In this document: positions 19,366 to 27,030 of the stretch, one piece after another
How the letters are laid out: each line of letters begins with the position of its first letter
Position numbering within the stretch: position 1 is the first letter of the stretch
From: Gemmatimonadota bacterium
GTDB taxonomy: Bacteria; Gemmatimonadota; Gemmatimonadetes; Gemmatimonadales; GWC2-71-9
Assembly: GCA_016794805.1 (NCBI GenBank)
Contig: JAEUJI010000353.1
Location: 1 to 35,716, forward strand
DNA length: 35,716 bases
Reading direction: 5' to 3'
Translations under genes and position numbers: made by a program
The notes under the pieces: model-generated
What the model saw: the letters and a program-made list of their open reading frames with translations, nothing else
Database searches by the model: none
Told to the model about the DNA's origin: nothing

Positions 19366-19661
19366 CGGGCCTCCTGCGGCGGCATCCCCTGCAGCCCCTG
19401 GTCCGCCACCTCCCGCATCCAGTCCAGCTCCTCGAGCTGGCTCATCTCCTGCAGCGCCTCGAAGGTGCGGCGCGCTTCGATCTCGTCCACCCGGCTGATG
19501 GCGAAGCCCACGTGGACCACGACGTAGTCCCCCGGCGTGACCTGGTCCGCCACGTAGGCCAGGCAGACCTCGCGGCGCACGCCGCTGAAGTCCACCGAGC
19601 CCATCAGCAGCCCCCGGTCGTCCCGGGTATCGAGTATGCGGCCGGGAATGCCCAGGCACAT
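19362..19661 (-). CDS. hypC: hydrogenase maturation chaperone HypC
   Basis: A 99-aa HypC/HybG-family chaperone starting MCLGIPGRI. Cys2, exposed after methionine removal, binds the iron precursor and contacts HypD and the large-subunit precursor. The OB-fold core ([17 protein letters not shown]) is complete, and the C-terminal helical tail is somewhat longer than in E. coli HypC. A GAGGAGG ribosome-binding site precedes the ATG, which lies 10 bp after the hypF stop; the 3' end overlaps hypD by 4 bp. Confidence 0.95.
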   Translation of the reverse strand: MCLGIPGRILDTRDDRGLLMGSVDFSGVRREVCLAYVADQVTPGDYVVVHVGFAISRVDEIEARRTFEALQEMSQLEELDWMREVADQGLQGMPPQEAR

Positions 19662-19671
19662 GGTGTCCTCC

Positions 19672-21981
19672 TCAGGACGTGAGGGGTCGGGCGAGGCGGG
19701 CCGCGGCCACCGCCGCCTGCCCGTAGCTCACGCCGCCGTCGTTCGGGGGGAGGGCGCTCGCGGTGAGCACCCGGAAACGCGCCAGCTCCAGCCTGGTGCG
19801 GACCGACGCCAGCAGGCGCGCGTTCTGGAACACGCCTCCCGCCAGCACTACCGTGGCGCAGCCCGCCAGTTCCGCCGCGCGCCGCACGGCCAGCTCGGTG
19901 CCGCGGGCCAGGCTGGCGTGGAAGTCGGCGGCCAGGTCGGCGGGGTCGGCGCCGCGCTGCCGCCGCACCCCGAGCCGCACCAGCAGCGGCACCGGGTCGA
20001 GGACGAAGCCGCCGTCCTCGCCCTCCTCGAGCGGCATCGGGTACTCCGCCGCCGTGCGGCTGCCGGCCAGGTGCTCCAGCTCCATCGCCGCCTGGCCCTC
20101 GTACGCGGCGGCGCCGCGGAGGCCGAGGAGCGCGGCGGCCGCGTCGAACAGCCGGCCGACGGATGAGGTGAGCGGGCTGTTGATCTGGCTCGCCAGCTGC
20201 CGCTCCACCAGCGCCAGTTCGGTCTCCGGCACTTCGCTGAGCGCCCGCTGGGCCACGCCGCGCAGGGAGCCGTCCAGGGACGCGAGCCCCAGCAGCGCCC
20301 GCCAGGGGCGGCGGGCCGCGAGGTCCCCGCCCGGGAGCGGCGCGTAGCGGAGGTGCGCCAGCCGCTGGAAGCCGCGCAGGTCGGCGTGCAGGATCTCGCC
20401 GCCCCAGACGGCGCCGTCGCTGCCGTAGCCGGTGCCGTCGAAGGCCACCCCGATGGCGGGGCCCTCCTCGCCATGCTCGGCCAGCACCGCGGCGATGTGG
20501 GCATGGTGATGCTGCACCCCGACCATCGTGGCCAGGTTGAGCTCGTGCGCGAGCCGGGTGGAGAGGTAGCCCGGATGGAGGTCGTAGGCCACCGCGGCGG
20601 GCTCCAGCGCGAAGAGCCGGCGATACACCGCCAGCGTCTGCCGGAAGTGTTCCAGCCCCTCGAGATCCTCGAGGTCGCCGATGTGCGGGCTCACCCAGGC
20701 CTGGTCGCCGATGGCGAGGGTGAAGGTGTTCTTGAGGTGCGGGCCCACCGCCAGCAGCGGCACCGGCGACGCGACCGGCAGCGGCACCGGCAAGGGGGCG
20801 TAGCCGCGGGAGCGCCGCAGGTACACCGGCTCGCCCTGCACCACCCGAAGCACGGAATCGTCCACCCGGGAGAGGATCTCGCGGTCGTGCAGCAGGAAGC
20901 CGTCGGCGATCACCGCCAGCCGCCGCCGCGCCTCCTGGTTCCCGATCGCGATCGGCTCATCGGTCCGGTTGCCGCTGGTCATGACCAGCGGCCGGTCCAC
21001 CAGCTCCGCCAGCAGCAGGTGAACCGGCGTGCTGGGAAGCATCACGCCGAGGGTCCCGACCCCGGGCGCCACCGCGGGCGCGAGCGCTGCCTCCGCGCGC
21101 GCCTGGAGCAGGACGATGGGCCGCTCCGGCGACTGCAGCAGCTCCTCCTCGGCGGCGCTCACCACCGCCAGCCGGCGTGCTTCCTCCACCGAGCGGACCA
21201 TCACCGCGAATGGCTTGGCCTCGCGCCCCTTCCGGCGCCGGAGCAGCTCCACCGCCTCGGGGCTGGTGGCGTCGGCGGCCAGGTGGAATCCGCCAAAGCC
21301 GCGCAGCGCCAGGATACCGCCGCCCTCGAGCAGCCGCGCCGCCTCGCGCAGCGCCCCCTCAGCCACGGCGTCGGGGTCGGCCGCCCCGCGGCACTCGTAC
21401 CAGAGGGCGGGGCCGCAGGCGGCGCAGCTGTTGGTCTCGGAGTGGTGCCGGCGGTTGCCGGGGGTCTGGTACTCGAGCTCGCAGGCGGGGCAGGGCGTGA
21501 AGGCCCGCATGGTCGTCCGCTCGCGGTCGTACGGCAGCCGCTGGATGATGCTGTAGCGCGGTCCGCAGTCGGTGCAGGTGATGAACGGGTAGCGGTAGCG
21601 CCGGTTCATCGGGTCCAGCAGCTCCGCCTCGCAGGCGGGGCAGAGGGCGATCTCGGGGGGCACCGGCAGCCGGGCGCCGGGCTGGTCCTCGCTCACCTCG
21701 ATGACGAACCCGGAGAGCCCGGTCGGCTCGGTCCAGTCCACCGTCACCGACTCGATCCGGGCCAGCGGCGGCGCCTCCTGCCGCAGCGCCGCCAGGAAGG
21801 CGTGGAGCGCGTCCTCCTCCCCCTCGAGGCCGAGCGCCACCTCACCGGAGGCGTTCCGGACCCAGCCGTCCACCTGGTAGCGGATCGCCAGCCGGTGCAC
21901 GAAGGGGCGGAAGCCCACGCCCTGCACCACCCCGCGAACCGAGGCCCGGCAGCCGGCGCGGGGGTGCAGGGTGGTGCTCAC
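19672..21981 (-). CDS. hypF: carbamoyltransferase HypF
   Basis: A 769-aa multidomain enzyme that uses carbamoyl phosphate and ATP to carbamoylate HypE. Domains in order are an acylphosphatase (ASVRGVVQGVGFRPFVHRLA), a double zinc finger (CPAC, CTDC, CPAC and CAAC pairs), a YrdC-like domain (GGILALRGFGGFHLAADAT and the MTSGNRTDEPI block), and a Kae1-like domain with the metal-binding HHHAHIAAVLAEHG and the VLAGGVFQN nucleotide loop. The N-terminus fits a GTG at 21981 (STTLHPRAG), which overlaps the hypB stop as GTGA. The longer frame up to 22026 overlaps hypB and adds no domain. The length matches the family. Confidence 0.95.
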   Translation of the reverse strand: MSTTLHPRAGCRASVRGVVQGVGFRPFVHRLAIRYQVDGWVRNASGEVALGLEGEEDALHAFLAALRQEAPPLARIESVTVDWTEPTGLSGFVIEVSEDQPGARLPVPPEIALCPACEAELLDPMNRRYRYPFITCTDCGPRYSIIQRLPYDRERTTMRAFTPCPACELEYQTPGNRRHHSETNSCAACGPALWYECRGAADPDAVAEGALREAARLLEGGGILALRGFGGFHLAADATSPEAVELLRRRKGREAKPFAVMVRSVEEARRLAVVSAAEEELLQSPERPIVLLQARAEAALAPAVAPGVGTLGVMLPSTPVHLLLAELVDRPLVMTSGNRTDEPIAIGNQEARRRLAVIADGFLLHDREILSRVDDSVLRVVQGEPVYLRRSRGYAPLPVPLPVASPVPLLAVGPHLKNTFTLAIGDQAWVSPHIGDLEDLEGLEHFRQTLAVYRRLFALEPAAVAYDLHPGYLSTRLAHELNLATMVGVQHHHAHIAAVLAEHGEEGPAIGVAFDGTGYGSDGAVWGGEILHADLRGFQRLAHLRYAPLPGGDLAARRPWRALLGLASLDGSLRGVAQRALSEVPETELALVERQLASQINSPLTSSVGRLFDAAAALLGLRGAAAYEGQAAMELEHLAGSRTAAEYPMPLEEGEDGGFVLDPVPLLVRLGVRRQRGADPADLAADFHASLARGTELAVRRAAELAGCATVVLAGGVFQNARLLASVRTRLELARFRVLTASALPPNDGGVSYGQAAVAAARLARPLTS

Positions 21982-22652
21982 CGGAGCGCGGGCGCCCGCG
22001 CCTCGGCCCGGAGGAACCGGTACCACTCGTCCAGTCCTTCCCCGGTGCGGGCGGAGGTGAAGAAGAAGCGCAGCTCGGGGTTCACCTGCCGGGCGAACGC
22101 CACCGCCTGGTCGAGGTCGAAGTCGAGGTGCGGCAGCAGGTCGATCTTGTTGAGCACCGCGTAGCGGGCCATGCGGAACATCTTGGGGTACTTGAGCGGC
22201 TTGTCCTCGCCCTCGGTCACCGAGAGCACCACGATCTTGGCCACCTCGCCCAGGTCCCAGCTCGCCGGGCAGACCAGGTTGCCCACGTTCTCCACGAACA
22301 GCAGCCGGGTCTGCTCCAGGTCGATCGCGTCCAGCGCCGCCGTGACCTGGGCCGCGTCGAGGTGGCAGGCCCCGCCGGTCACCACCGCCTGCACCAGCCG
22401 CTCGGTGCGCCGGGCCAGCCGGTCGGCGTCGTTCTGGGTCTGCACGTCGCCGGTGACCACCGCGATGCCCAGCTCCTCGCCCAGCGTCTCCAGGGTGCGC
22501 TCCAGCAGGCTGGTCTTCCCGGAGCCCGGGGAGGAGACCAGGTTGAACGCCGGCACCCCGGCGTCCCGGAGCCGCTGCCGCACCACGGCCGCCAGCTCGT
22601 CGTTGCGGGCCATCACCCGCTCCCGCACGTCAATCGTCCGGACGGCCATCAT
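21978..22652 (-). CDS. hypB: nickel-insertion GTPase HypB (lacks N-terminal Cys and His-rich metal motifs)
   Basis: A 224-aa SIMIBI GTPase that helps load nickel into the hydrogenase large subunit. The P-loop SPGSGKTSLLE (residues 41-51), the Mg/switch region ENVGNLVCP and the base-recognition NKID (168-171) are present. The intersubunit metal site of the GTPase domain is also present: Cys96-His97 in GGACHL and Cys128. It has neither the CxxCGC high-affinity nickel motif of the E. coli protein nor a histidine-rich stretch, so it is the minimal form. Its ATG lies inside the 3' end of hypA (23-bp overlap), and its stop overlaps hypF by 4 bp. Confidence 0.95.
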   Translation of the reverse strand: MMAVRTIDVRERVMARNDELAAVVRQRLRDAGVPAFNLVSSPGSGKTSLLERTLETLGEELGIAVVTGDVQTQNDADRLARRTERLVQAVVTGGACHLDAAQVTAALDAIDLEQTRLLFVENVGNLVCPASWDLGEVAKIVVLSVTEGEDKPLKYPKMFRMARYAVLNKIDLLPHLDFDLDQAVAFARQVNPELRFFFTSARTGEGLDEWYRFLRAEARAPALR

Positions 22653-22890
22653 CTACCTCCAGGTAACTCACCCTGAGATCGGTGCCCGGCAGCGATACCA
22701 GCTCCGCCCGGGCCCCGGCGAACGGGGCGCCGGAGAGCAGGGCCTCCAGGCAGAAGCGGAAGTTCTCCAGTTCGATCCCGGCATCCTCGCCCACTTCCAC
22801 CGCCACCGTGCGCACGTCGCGCGCGGGGCGGGGGGCCGCATTCAGCTCCGCGATGCGGCAGACCTCGAGGGCCAGGCTCAGCTCATGCAT
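22630..22890 (-). CDS. hypA: HypA-like nickel chaperone lacking the zinc ribbon
   Basis: An 86-aa protein beginning MHELSLALEV, which matches the nickel-binding MHE start of HypA, and ending TDLRVSYLEVDD, which matches the C-terminal beta-strand of HypA. Normal HypA proteins are about 113-118 aa and carry two CxxC motifs in a zinc ribbon. Here the sequence jumps from the AELVSLPG strand to the last strand, with only Cys11 and Cys47 in the whole protein, neither in a CxxC. About 28 residues are missing while the frame is intact on both sides. It is placed exactly where hypA is expected, overlapping the endopeptidase gene by 8 bp and hypB by 23 bp. Nickel delivery may be retained through His2, but the zinc-dependent structural part is absent. 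Confidence 0.9.
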   Translation of the reverse strand: MHELSLALEVCRIAELNAAPRPARDVRTVAVEVGEDAGIELENFRFCLEALLSGAPFAGARAELVSLPGTDLRVSYLEVDDGRPDD

Positions 22891-23392
22891 GAACCAGCGC
22901 GTCCCGCCGGGCGGGGCGGTATCCCCAGTGGGCCAGCCGGTCCACCGCGCGCAGCACCACGTCATCCACCCGCGCCGCCACCGCGGGGGTGAGCCCGGTG
23001 GCGAGGTCCACGAACTCCGGCTCCGCGCCGATGGCCACCGCCTGCGCCGGCAGGGTGCCGCGGAGTTCGGCCAGCCCCAGGACCTCGCGCAGGTCGATCT
23101 GGTGCGGGGAGATCTTGAGGCTGAAGTACCGGGGGAGGTCGGCCCGCTCGATCTCGATCAGCGTGCCCGGCGCCTGTCCCCCCCGGATCGCGTCGAGCAG
23201 CAGCAGCTGCGCCGCGTCCTCGATCAGGGGGAGGAGGTTCATCCCCCAGGTGCCGCCATCCACCAGGGTCACGGACGGCGGCAGCTCCCACTCCCGGCGG
23301 AGCTGCTCCAGGGCGACGAGGCCGAGGCCGTCATCGCCCATGATCGGGTTGCCGCAGCCCAGGACCAGCGCCCCGGCGGCGGGCCTACGCAT
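22883..23392 (-). CDS. hyaD: hydrogenase maturation endopeptidase (HyaD/HupD type)
   Basis: A 169-aa nickel-dependent protease that removes the C-terminal extension of the large subunit after nickel insertion. Family metal ligands are visible: Asp21 in GNPIMGDDG (Glu or Asp in relatives), Asp67 in LLLLDAIRGG and His97 in ISPHQIDLREVL. The DGGTWGMNLLP block is also typical. The ATG at 23392 is chosen; it overlaps the cytochrome b stop by 8 bp, whereas a TTG 12 nt upstream is less likely. Its presumed substrate is the large subunit in this operon, which carries a 15-residue extension. Confidence 0.93.
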   Translation of the reverse strand: MRRPAAGALVLGCGNPIMGDDGLGLVALEQLRREWELPPSVTLVDGGTWGMNLLPLIEDAAQLLLLDAIRGGQAPGTLIEIERADLPRYFSLKISPHQIDLREVLGLAELRGTLPAQAVAIGAEPEFVDLATGLTPAVAARVDDVVLRAVDRLAHWGYRPARRDALVHA

Positions 23393-24155
23393 CTTCGGCG
23401 TCAATGAACTTTTCCTTCGCGTCCACGAACCGCCCGCCGGTGATGATCGAGGAGATCACTCCGGTGCGCTCGAGGGTGTCCGCCCGCATGGCGAGGTAGA
23501 TGTGCATCGGGATGAAGATGATGAGCACCCAGGTGAGGACGTGATGGATGAAGCGGACCATCTGGATCCCGCCCGCCAGCGCCGGCACCCAGGCGAAGCC
23601 GCGGTTGATGAGGCCGCCGGGGTTGGACTGGCCGTAGAGCGCGAAGCCGGTGACCACCATGACGGCGGCGACCAGGTAGATCCCGGTGTAGCTGAGCTGC
23701 TGCATCGGGTTGTGGCCCAGGTACGCCGGTGGATGCCGCTCCATCAGCATGTAGAACTTGGCCTGCTTCCACATGTTGACCCAGTCCCGCGGCCGCACCG
23801 GGAACAGCGCCGCGAAGCGCTCGAACTTGTTGCCCGCGAGCAGCCAGTAGCCGCGCACGATCGCGGTCATCACCAGGACGGCGGCGGAGGCGAAGTGGAT
23901 GAACCGCATCCACCCCATGACGAACGGGTCCGCGGACTCGGCGCCGCCGGTGATGAAGTACGGCTTCCCGATGTAGAAGCCGGTCACCGCCAGCGCCACG
24001 ATGGCGATGGCGGCCAGCCAGTGCATGGCCCGGAGCGGGGCGTCCCACAGGTACACCCACCGGTACTCGCCGCTGGGGGGCGGAATCCGGTGCCCCAGGG
24101 TGAAGCCACGCGGCCGGGGCGGCGCCGGCTGGGGCGGAAGGGGAGTGGCGCTCAT
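23385..24155 (-). CDS. hyaC: [NiFe]-hydrogenase b-type cytochrome subunit
   Basis: A 256-aa four-helix membrane cytochrome that accepts electrons from the small subunit and passes them to quinone. The helices lie around APLRAMHWLAAIAIVALAVTG, FIHFASAAVLVMTAIVRGYWLL, SYTGIYLVAAVMVVTGFALYG and FIHHVLTWVLIIFIPMHIYLAM. These supply the heme-ligand histidines in the first, second and fourth helices, as in HyaC/HupC. The start ATG overlaps the large-subunit stop as ATGA. Its presence argues for a membrane-bound respiratory uptake enzyme rather than a soluble hydrogenase. Confidence 0.95.
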   Translation of the reverse strand: MSATPLPPQPAPPRPRGFTLGHRIPPPSGEYRWVYLWDAPLRAMHWLAAIAIVALAVTGFYIGKPYFITGGAESADPFVMGWMRFIHFASAAVLVMTAIVRGYWLLAGNKFERFAALFPVRPRDWVNMWKQAKFYMLMERHPPAYLGHNPMQQLSYTGIYLVAAVMVVTGFALYGQSNPGGLINRGFAWVPALAGGIQMVRFIHHVLTWVLIIFIPMHIYLAMRADTLERTGVISSIITGGRFVDAKEKFIDAEDA

Positions 24156-25867
24156 TGCACCTTGACCTCCGTCACCACGTTGCCCTGGGCATCGAGCACG
24201 TGCACGCCGCAGGCCATGCAGGGATCGAAGGAGTGGATGGTGCGCAGGATCTCGATCGGCTGCTCCGGGTTGACCAGCGGGTGGTTGTCCACCAGCGCGG
24301 CCTCGTAGGGGCCCATCTGGCCCTGCTTGTCCCGCGGGGAGCAGTTCCAGGTGCTGGGCACCACGCACTGGTAGCGGCTGATCTTGCCGTCCTTGATCTG
24401 CACCCAGTGGCCCAGCGCGCCGCGCGGGGCGTCGAGGTAGCCGTACCCCTCGCAGCTGGCCGGCCAGGTGGAGGGCTCCCACTTCTCGCCGGCGAAGGTC
24501 TTGGTGTCGCCGCTCTTCACCCGCTCGATCAGGCTGTTGAACCAGGTCTCCATCCGCCGGGCGATCAGCACCGTCTCCAGGCCGCGGGCCGCGGTGCGGC
24601 CCAGGGTGGAGAACAGCGCCGCCGGCCCCACGCCGAGGCGGCCCAGCGCCTCGTTGACGATGCCCTGGGCGTCGTCGTGGCCGCTGGCATACGCCACCAG
24701 CATGCGGCCCAGCGGTCCCACCTGCATCGGCTTGCCGTCGTACCGCGGCGCCTTCATCCAGGTGTACTTGTCGAGCCCCTGCAGGTACTCCCACGGCGCC
24801 GGCGGGCCGGTGTACTTGGCCTTGGTCTCACCCTCGTAGGGGTGCAGGCCCACGTCATCGCCGCCCGGATACTCGTACCAGGAGCTGGTGATGTACTCCT
24901 TGACCAGCTTGTGGTCGTACTCGTGGACGGTGCTGAGGTCGCCGTTGAGGATCACGCCGCGGGGGAAGTAGAGCTTGCCGAAGTCGTTGACGCCGGCCTC
25001 GGGGAACTCGCCCACGCAGAGGAAATTCTTCGTACCGCCGCCGATCGCCGCCCAGTCCTTGTAGAAGCCGGCGATGGCCATCAGGTCCGGGTAGTACACC
25101 TGTTCCACGAAGTCCCGGGCGCGGCGGATCATCGCCTGCACGTCCACCAGCCGCTCGGCGTTGATGGTCCCGGTGTCCTCCAGGTTGATGGCGCAGGCCA
25201 TGCCGCCCACCAGGAAGTTCGGGTGCGGGTTCTTGCCGCCGAAGATGGTGTGCAGCCGGATGACGTCCCGCTGCCAGTCCAGCGCCTCCAGGTAGTGCGC
25301 CACCGCCATCAGGTTGGCCTCCGGCGGGAGCTTGTACGCCGGGTGGCCCCAGTAGCCGTTGGTGAAGATGCCGAGCTGGCCCCCGGAGACGAACTTCTTG
25401 AGCCGGTCCTGGACCGCCTTGAAGTAGGTCTCGGAGTTGTTGGGCCAGGGGGAGATCGAGCGGGCCAGCCGGCTGGTGCCGGCCGGGTCCGCCTTGAGGG
25501 CGCTGACCACGTCCACCCAGTCCAGCGCGTGCAGGTGGTAGAAGTGGATCACGTGGTCCTGGATGAACTGCATCCCGTGCACCAGGTTGCGGATCAGGTT
25601 GGCGTTGGGCGGGATGGTGATGCCCAGCGCGTCCTCGACCGCGCGGCAGGAGGCGACGGCGTGCACCACCGTGCACACCCCGCAAATCCGCTGGACGAAG
25701 GCCCAGGCGTCCCGCGGGTCGCGGCCCTGCATGATGATCTCGATGCCGCGGAACTGGGTGGAACTGGCCCAGGCGTTGCTGATCCGCCCGTTCTCGGCCT
25801 GGGCCTCGATCCGGAGGTGACCCTCGATGCGCGTGATCGGGTCGACGACGACTTTGGTGGCAGCCAT
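24152..25867 (-). CDS. hyaB: [NiFe]-hydrogenase large subunit (group 1)
   Basis: A 571-aa catalytic subunit holding the NiFe(CN)2CO centre. The four metal-binding cysteines are present: RICGVC (Cys62, Cys65) near the N-terminus and DPCMAC (Cys550, Cys553) near the C-terminus. A 15-residue extension follows His556 and should be cleaved by the maturation protease encoded two genes downstream. The N-terminal VVDPITRIEGHLRIE is typical of respiratory group 1 enzymes. I start at the ATG at 25867 (MAATKVVVD), preceded by an AGGCGAGAG-type ribosome-binding sequence. A GTG at 25885 that overlaps the small-subunit stop would add six residues and cannot be excluded. The protein lacks a signal and would be exported with the small subunit. 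Confidence 0.96.
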   Translation of the reverse strand: MAATKVVVDPITRIEGHLRIEAQAENGRISNAWASSTQFRGIEIIMQGRDPRDAWAFVQRICGVCTVVHAVASCRAVEDALGITIPPNANLIRNLVHGMQFIQDHVIHFYHLHALDWVDVVSALKADPAGTSRLARSISPWPNNSETYFKAVQDRLKKFVSGGQLGIFTNGYWGHPAYKLPPEANLMAVAHYLEALDWQRDVIRLHTIFGGKNPHPNFLVGGMACAINLEDTGTINAERLVDVQAMIRRARDFVEQVYYPDLMAIAGFYKDWAAIGGGTKNFLCVGEFPEAGVNDFGKLYFPRGVILNGDLSTVHEYDHKLVKEYITSSWYEYPGGDDVGLHPYEGETKAKYTGPPAPWEYLQGLDKYTWMKAPRYDGKPMQVGPLGRMLVAYASGHDDAQGIVNEALGRLGVGPAALFSTLGRTAARGLETVLIARRMETWFNSLIERVKSGDTKTFAGEKWEPSTWPASCEGYGYLDAPRGALGHWVQIKDGKISRYQCVVPSTWNCSPRDKQGQMGPYEAALVDNHPLVNPEQPIEILRTIHSFDPCMACGVHVLDAQGNVVTEVKVQ

Positions 25868-25881
25868 GGGTTGCTCTCGCC

Positions 25882-27030
25882 TCACGCTTTGGGGGTGCCG
25901 GGGCCGCCGGACGTCGGGTCAACCACGGGGAGGGAGCGCTTCCGCTCCCGCATCTGGTGCACGCTGGTCGCGGCGGCATGGGCCACCACACCGGCGGTGG
26001 CGCCGATCGCGAGGGCCGCCCCCAGGATGTCCACCTTCGACTCGATCCCGAAGCCGCCCACGTCCGGCAGCCGGCCGTAGAACGGGGTCATCGTGTCCCA
26101 GAAGCCCCGCTCGGTGCACCCGATGCAGGGGTGCCCGGCGCCGATCGGCCAGTCGGTGTGGCTGTTCCACTGGAAGATGGGGCAGGGGGAGAAGGTCGCT
26201 GGCCCCTTGCAGCCCACCTCGTACAGGCACCACCCCTTCCGCGCCCCCTCGTCGTCGAACTTCTCCACGAACTGGCCGGCGTCGAAGTTGGCCCGCTTGG
26301 GGCACTGGTCGTGGATCCGGGCGCCGTAGGCGAACAGCGGCCGCCCGTCGCCGTCCACCGCCGGCAGCCGGCCGAAGGTGAGGAAGTGCGCCACCGTCGC
26401 GGTGACCACGTCCGCGATCGGCGGGCAGCCGGCGATGTTCACCACCGGGCGGTTCTTGATGACCTCGCTGACCCCCACCGCCCCCGTCGGGTTGGGCCGC
26501 GCCGCCTGCACGCTGCCCCAGTGGGCGCAGGCCCCCAGCGCGATGATCGCCGCCGCCCCCTCCGCCGCCTCCTCCAGGATGACCTTGGCGGTGCGGCCCC
26601 CGATGGTCAGGTAGATCCCGTCGTCCGCCAGCGGGATCGAGCCGGTCACCACCAGCAGGTACTTGCCCTTCTCCGCGGCCATCGCCGCCGCCGCCGCCGA
26701 CTCCGCCGCGTGGCCCGCCGCCGCCATCAGGGTGTGGGAGAAGTCGAGGGAGATCTGGTCCAGCACCAGGGTGCCGATCGACGGCTCCGAGGTCCGGATC
26801 ACGCTCTCCACGCAGCCGGTGCACTCCTGCAGCTGGATCCAGATGACACTCGGCCGCCGGTCAGCAAGGATCGCGGCGGCCATCCTGGGTGCTTCCGACT
26901 TGCCGACGCCGAGCACGATACAGAGGCTGCTGCAGTATTCCATGAACTCCCGGCGGGAGACCCCGCGGCGGGCGAGTTCATCTTCCACCGACTCGGTGGC
27001 GGGGAACCAGGATGGGGCGGCGAACGACAT
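25882..27030 (-). CDS. hyaA: [NiFe]-hydrogenase small subunit with Tat signal and standard four-Cys proximal cluster
   Basis: A 382-aa electron-transfer subunit. A twin-arginine motif (SRREFM, Arg26-Arg27) directs folded export, and a C-terminal helix (about 333-357) anchors it. The proximal cluster has Cys70, Cys73, Cys168 and Cys202. The two positions that are extra cysteines in oxygen-tolerant E. coli Hyd-1 are Gly72 and Ser173 here. The distal cluster is His240, Cys243, Cys268 and Cys274, and the medial cluster Cys283, Cys302 and Cys305, all at canonical spacing. The ATG at 27030 has a GGAGG site about 9 nt upstream; the open frame to 27141 adds only proline-rich sequence. It is the first gene of the ten-gene operon. 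The exact hydrogenase subgroup cannot be assigned by eye. Confidence 0.95.
   Translation of the reverse strand: MSFAAPSWFPATESVEDELARRGVSRREFMEYCSSLCIVLGVGKSEAPRMAAAILADRRPSVIWIQLQECTGCVESVIRTSEPSIGTLVLDQISLDFSHTLMAAAGHAAESAAAAAMAAEKGKYLLVVTGSIPLADDGIYLTIGGRTAKVILEEAAEGAAAIIALGACAHWGSVQAARPNPTGAVGVSEVIKNRPVVNIAGCPPIADVVTATVAHFLTFGRLPAVDGDGRPLFAYGARIHDQCPKRANFDAGQFVEKFDDEGARKGWCLYEVGCKGPATFSPCPIFQWNSHTDWPIGAGHPCIGCTERGFWDTMTPFYGRLPDVGGFGIESKVDILGAALAIGATAGVVAHAAATSVHQMRERKRSLPVVDPTSGGPGTPKA

Noticed and set aside
25868-25885. GTG start at 25885 for the hydrogenase large subunit
   Set aside because: It would give a GTGA overlap like other junctions, but has no ribosome-binding site before it, whereas the ATG at 25867 does and matches the family N-terminus; kept only as an alternative.
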